A program made the position numbers and the translations under genes. Below the pieces are notes generated by a model, which did not search any database, had not been told where the DNA came from, and saw only the letters and a program-made list of their open reading frames with translations. From the NCBI GenBank assembly GCA_017610225.1, contig JAFCCM010000002.1:12009-76008 (forward strand): a DNA stretch of 64,000 nucleotides, in the 5' to 3' direction. Source of the stretch: Candidatus Aenigmatarchaeota archaeon. Lineage in GTDB: Archaea > Aenigmatarchaeota > Aenigmatarchaeia > CG10238-14. Positions 60,983 through 64,000 of the stretch are shown here, piece after piece (position 1 is the stretch's first letter; each line of letters starts with the position of its first letter).

Positions 60983-62008
60983 TCATTCAACAAACTCAGT
61001 AGGAAGTTTAGATAAATTACAAAAATCAGTAGTAAAATTATAACCACCAGCATTAAGAAAAACTATCTTATCACCAACTTTAGGATTCTTGAGTTTAACT
61101 CTATATCTGAATATATCCATTGAACATGCTGTACAACCTTTGATCAAATAATCTTTTCCTTTATCTAATTCGCCTTCAACCAAAAGTTTTATTGGAACAA
61201 TTATTGTATCCATAGATGAATTGTAAACAGAAACGTCAACCACAACATTATTGTCATAAATCGCCAATATTTCAGTTTCAAGTTTTGTTGGGGGGGCGGA
61301 TATAAATCTCCCAGGTTCTATTATTATTTTTACGTTATATTCATTTTTTAGCCAATTTTTAAACTCAGAAATTTTTTCAAATATTTGTGGTAAATTTCTA
61401 TCAGTTGTGTTTTTGTATTTTACTGGTAATCCTCCACCTATATTAAAAATATCAATTTTTTCAAGCGTCTCTTTTTTTATCATCTGAGATATTTCCTCTT
61501 TTATTGACCATTCACTTGTGTTCTGAGTCTTTCTGTGAAAATGTGTTCCTAATTTATCAATTTTTTTGTTTTTTCTGAGTTCTGGTATTAGTCTATTTAT
61601 CTGATGAGAAAACATCCCAAAAACAAAATATTTTCCTGTATAGATTGTATTTTCTTTTAATCTCATCCGAAGAAGTAAATCTACTTTAACATTTTTTTTC
61701 TCAAGATATTTTAGTAAAGTTTCTAAATCTGCTTCATTATCAACAACAAAATTTCTTACATTTTTTTCAATTAATTTATCCAATAATTCATGATTCCATG
61801 CCTGAGCAAAAAACCAAACTCTTGACATATTTTTAACAAATTCTAAAGTCTGAATTGTATGTGAACTAAAAAATGAATCTGTGTTTTCTTCCAAAATCCA
61901 AGTTATTTCTGGAAAAGTTTTAACACTATATGATACTTCACAACCTAAATCTTTTAATTTTTTATATTGTTCTAAAACTTTTGTTTTACTTACAATGAAC
62001 TTAGCCAT
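60983..62008 (-). CDS. PLP-dependent ornithine/lysine/arginine decarboxylase-like (group IV fold)
   Basis: 341 residues. YSVKTFPEITWILEE (PLP Lys about 29), KLGTHFHRKTQNTSEWSI, DIFNIGGGLPVKYKN (phosphate GGG), IIIEPGRFISAPPTKLE and KGCTACSMDIFRYRV (catalytic-type Cys and Asp) place it in the alanine-racemase-fold decarboxylase group. Its start overlaps the end of deoxyhypusine synthase, pointing to polyamine supply for hypusination. Substrate specificity not readable. Confidence 0.85.
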   Translation of the reverse strand: MAKFIVSKTKVLEQYKKLKDLGCEVSYSVKTFPEITWILEENTDSFFSSHTIQTLEFVKNMSRVWFFAQAWNHELLDKLIEKNVRNFVVDNEADLETLLKYLEKKNVKVDLLLRMRLKENTIYTGKYFVFGMFSHQINRLIPELRKNKKIDKLGTHFHRKTQNTSEWSIKEEISQMIKKETLEKIDIFNIGGGLPVKYKNTTDRNLPQIFEKISEFKNWLKNEYNVKIIIEPGRFISAPPTKLETEILAIYDNNVVVDVSVYNSSMDTIIVPIKLLVEGELDKGKDYLIKGCTACSMDIFRYRVKLKNPKVGDKIVFLNAGGYNFTTDFCNLSKLPTEFVE

Positions 62009-62942
62009 TAATTACACCTTCTTTTGATAAAATATCCAATGCAGCAAACATAGCCATGGGAAAGAAAACACTAGCATCTCCTATAACTGTCACAGCATCC
62101 GCATCATCCTTAATCTTTCCCCAACTTTTTGCTTCTCTTGTCGTCGCCCCGCTTAAACTCCCAGAGTAATGGCGAGCAGTAGTCATATATACACAATACT
62201 CAGCTCCACCGTTGAGTAGTGTTGCAAGAATTGCATGATGTTTTGAAACTCCTCCACCCAAAGCAATAATTCCTTTTTTGTCGTCATAACTTGAACTCAA
62301 GACTAAATCTTTAAAATCTTTAATAACATCTATAATAAAATCCGGATGATCTTCTTGGAATAAAAATAAATGGAATCCAAATGCACCATCTGTTATAGCA
62401 GGACAAAATAATGGAATATTTTTTTTAGCACATTGATAAAGTATTGAATTTTCATCTTTTAGTAAAAGTCCAATTTCTTTTAATAATTCAGTCACAGACC
62501 ATCTTTTCTTTTTTTTATAAAGTTTTTTTAGTGTAGCATTTATCCATGCTTCAAACTTTTCATAACTTTCATTTTTTATTAAAAGATTACCTACTCTATT
62601 TGTTCCCTCCTCATACAATGCTACATCATCACTATAATATTTTCCTATAAAAAAATCTTCACCTATTGCTTTCATTATATCTTCTTCTATACCACCAACT
62701 GTTGTTATTACAATATCAGCCATGCCTAATTTTACAAGTTGTGCAAAAAATCCTCTCAGTCCAGACGTAATCATATTTGATGTAAATGTTAGATAAATTT
62801 TCGCTCCTTCTCTTTTCATTTTAACAAAACATTCTGTTGCATTTTTTAACTCAATTCCTTGAAATCCAGAACTACCTAAATCTGTAACCAAATCGGAAAC
62901 CTTTGTTCCATTTTTCCATTGAAAATCTTTAACTTTTGTTAT
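62001..62942 (-). CDS. dys: Deoxyhypusine synthase, apparent AUA start
   Basis: About 313 residues. SDLVTDLGSSGFQGIELKN, YLTFTSNMITSGLRGFFAQL, NIPLFCPAITDGAFGFHLF and GIIALGGGVSKHHAILATL (active Lys in GGGxxKHH) are diagnostic. It transfers an aminobutyl group from spermidine to IF5A. Homologous sequence begins upstream of the first TTG (62891): TKVKDFQWKNGTKVSDL. No ATG, GTG or TTG precedes it; ATA at 62942 lies 4 bases after GAAGGTGA and is the best start. TTG 62891 would lose 17 conserved-looking residues. Confidence 0.88.
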   Translation of the reverse strand: MTKVKDFQWKNGTKVSDLVTDLGSSGFQGIELKNATECFVKMKREGAKIYLTFTSNMITSGLRGFFAQLVKLGMADIVITTVGGIEEDIMKAIGEDFFIGKYYSDDVALYEEGTNRVGNLLIKNESYEKFEAWINATLKKLYKKKKRWSVTELLKEIGLLLKDENSILYQCAKKNIPLFCPAITDGAFGFHLFLFQEDHPDFIIDVIKDFKDLVLSSSYDDKKGIIALGGGVSKHHAILATLLNGGAEYCVYMTTARHYSGSLSGATTREAKSWGKIKDDADAVTVIGDASVFFPMAMFAALDILSKEGVING

Positions 62943-63100
62943 AAAATCACCTTCTAATTTTAGACAGTAAATTAGCTAAACAAATCTAGAACAAGTTTCT
63001 TAAGGAGTTTCTCTCTTTAACATCACAGAAATATTGGATAGGAGAACTTAAATGGTTAATCTTTAATGCTTCGGAAATAGATAATTAATAGGTTTTAACT

Positions 63101-64000
63101 ATGGGTTTAATGTATCAAATTAACCAAGAAATAGAAAAATTACTTAAACAATCAAATCTACTTACACATGATCCTTTGACTGATACCTTGGAAGATCCAC
63201 CTAATCCAGAAATGGGAGATATCGCAACAAATATATCTTTCACACTTGCAAAAAAGTTGGGAAAATCACCTGTAAAAATATCTGAAGAAATTGTCGAAAA
63301 AATAAAATTACCGGAAGGTTCACTTATCGAAAAAGTAGAAACTAAAGGTGGATATATTAACTTTTTCTTAAATTATGAAAAAGTTGGTAAAGAATTACTA
63401 CAAACAATCCTGAAAGAAAGGAAAAAATATGGTTCTAGTGATTTTGGTAAAGGGCAAAAAGTTCTAATAGAATATTCAGCACCAAATCCAAATAAACCTC
63501 AACACATAGGTCATACAAGAAATAATTTTATTGGAATGAGTGTTAAAAACATTTATGATTTTGTCGGGTTTGAAACACATCCTGTTAATTGGATAAACGA
63601 TAGAGGTGTTCACATTTGTAAAAGTTTGTGGGGTTATCTTCAATTCGGAAAAAAAGATGGGTTAGGAGAAATTAAAAACTGGAAAGATTTATTAAATGAA
63701 TGGTTTGATAATCAAGATAAATGGTTAACACCAAAAGATGCTGATAAAAAATCTGATTATTTTGTGATGGATTATTATGTGAAAGCTGCTAATCTGATGG
63801 AAGAAAATGAGGAATATGATGAGCAAAATAGGGAATTACTTCAAGAATGGGAAAATGAAAAGAATGAAACTTACAAAAGACAAGGCTGTGTCTTTGAAAA
63901 ATATTATTATGAAAGCAATATATACAAAAGAGGTAAAAAAATCGTTTCTGAAAATATGAAAAATAATATTTTTTTCAAATCTGATCAGGGAACTATTGTT
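63101..64000 (+). CDS. argS: Arginyl-tRNA synthetase, 5' part (runs off the right edge)
   Basis: 300 codons visible. NPEMGDIATNISFTLAKKLG (N-terminal Add-1 domain), VLIEYSAPNPNKPQHIGHTR (HIGH motif in the ArgRS context) and INDRGVHICKSLWGYLQFGK are diagnostic. The anticodon-binding domain lies outside the window. Start ATG 63101 or 63110. The 158-bp gap before it holds the divergent promoters of argS and dys. Confidence 0.95.
   Translation, partial: MGLMYQINQEIEKLLKQSNLLTHDPLTDTLEDPPNPEMGDIATNISFTLAKKLGKSPVKISEEIVEKIKLPEGSLIEKVETKGGYINFFLNYEKVGKELLQTILKERKKYGSSDFGKGQKVLIEYSAPNPNKPQHIGHTRNNFIGMSVKNIYDFVGFETHPVNWINDRGVHICKSLWGYLQFGKKDGLGEIKNWKDLLNEWFDNQDKWLTPKDADKKSDYFVMDYYVKAANLMEENEEYDEQNRELLQEWENEKNETYKRQGCVFEKYYYESNIYKRGKKIVSENMKNNIFFKSDQGTIV

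Noticed and set aside
1..64000. CRISPR array or insertion sequence
   Set aside because: I saw no regularly spaced identical repeats with unique spacers and no transposase-like DDE or HUH protein.

Overview
The window is AT-rich (by eye) archaeal chromosome. Evidence for Archaea: an Alba chromatin protein, RNA polymerase subunit RpoL, diphthamide enzymes (Dph2, Dph5), deoxyhypusine synthase, wyosine-type tRNA modification (Taw1, Trm5), a tRNA-Trp gene with an intron in the anticodon loop, an archaeal-type SRP RNA, geranylgeranyl-reductase-like flavoproteins, TATA boxes about 25 bp upstream of starts (several genes look leaderless) and GGTG-type ribosome binding sites. Many small membrane proteins, short intergenic gaps and a large surface/pilus repertoire fit a DPANN-like or other small-genome archaeon; that placement is inference.

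Layout. 1-5.4 kb: 3' part missing from a Taw1 gene, a large secreted glycosidase-like protein and an operon of membrane-anchored Ig-like proteins. 5.5-10.7 kb: tRNA-Thr, small membrane and secreted proteins, a membrane-bound winged-helix regulator, a DUF211/VIT-type pair, a PAP2 phosphatase and a DUF457 protein. 10.7-14.9 kb: two geranylgeranyl-reductase-like flavoproteins around a PHP protein, then carbamate kinase. 14.9-21.6 kb: intron-bearing tRNA-Trp followed by a string of small gene cassettes (NTF2-like + Nif3; HEPN/MNT; AAA-DUF4143; coiled-coil + tiny proteins), each ending in a degraded copy of the tRNA-Trp 3' end. 21.7-23.4 kb: polyprenol/phytol kinase-like, Pcm, Alba.

23.5-41.6 kb is one large type IV pilus / Tad-like locus: secretion ATPase, TadC-like platform protein, at least seven proteins with prepilin-like N-termini, surface lipoproteins, cytoplasmic coiled-coil proteins and three tandem paralogous membrane proteins. 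Three of the pilin-like proteins carry enzyme domains that normally cut polysaccharide or peptidoglycan: a glucosaminidase (FlgJ-like) domain, a TIM-barrel glycosidase domain and an M23 peptidase domain. In an archaeon this suggests a contact apparatus aimed at the envelope of another cell.

41.6-64 kb is mainly housekeeping: DUF357-Dph5, Trm5, membrane proteins (VTT, degenerate M50, AI-2E), a patatin-like lipase, a LAGLIDADG endonuclease gene running into a tRNA-like structured RNA, an HTH-cysteine synthase-CysRS operon, a Lon-type membrane protease next to the SRP RNA, an acyl-CoA synthetase subunit, CTP synthase, RpoL, a METTL5-like methyltransferase, a VapBC pair, Dph2, a SWIM/GTPase pair, an MBL hydrolase, a PLP-dependent decarboxylase coupled to deoxyhypusine synthase, and the 5' part of arginyl-tRNA synthetase. 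Translation-factor and tRNA modification recur: diphthamide (EF2), hypusine (IF5A) and wyosine (tRNA-Phe).
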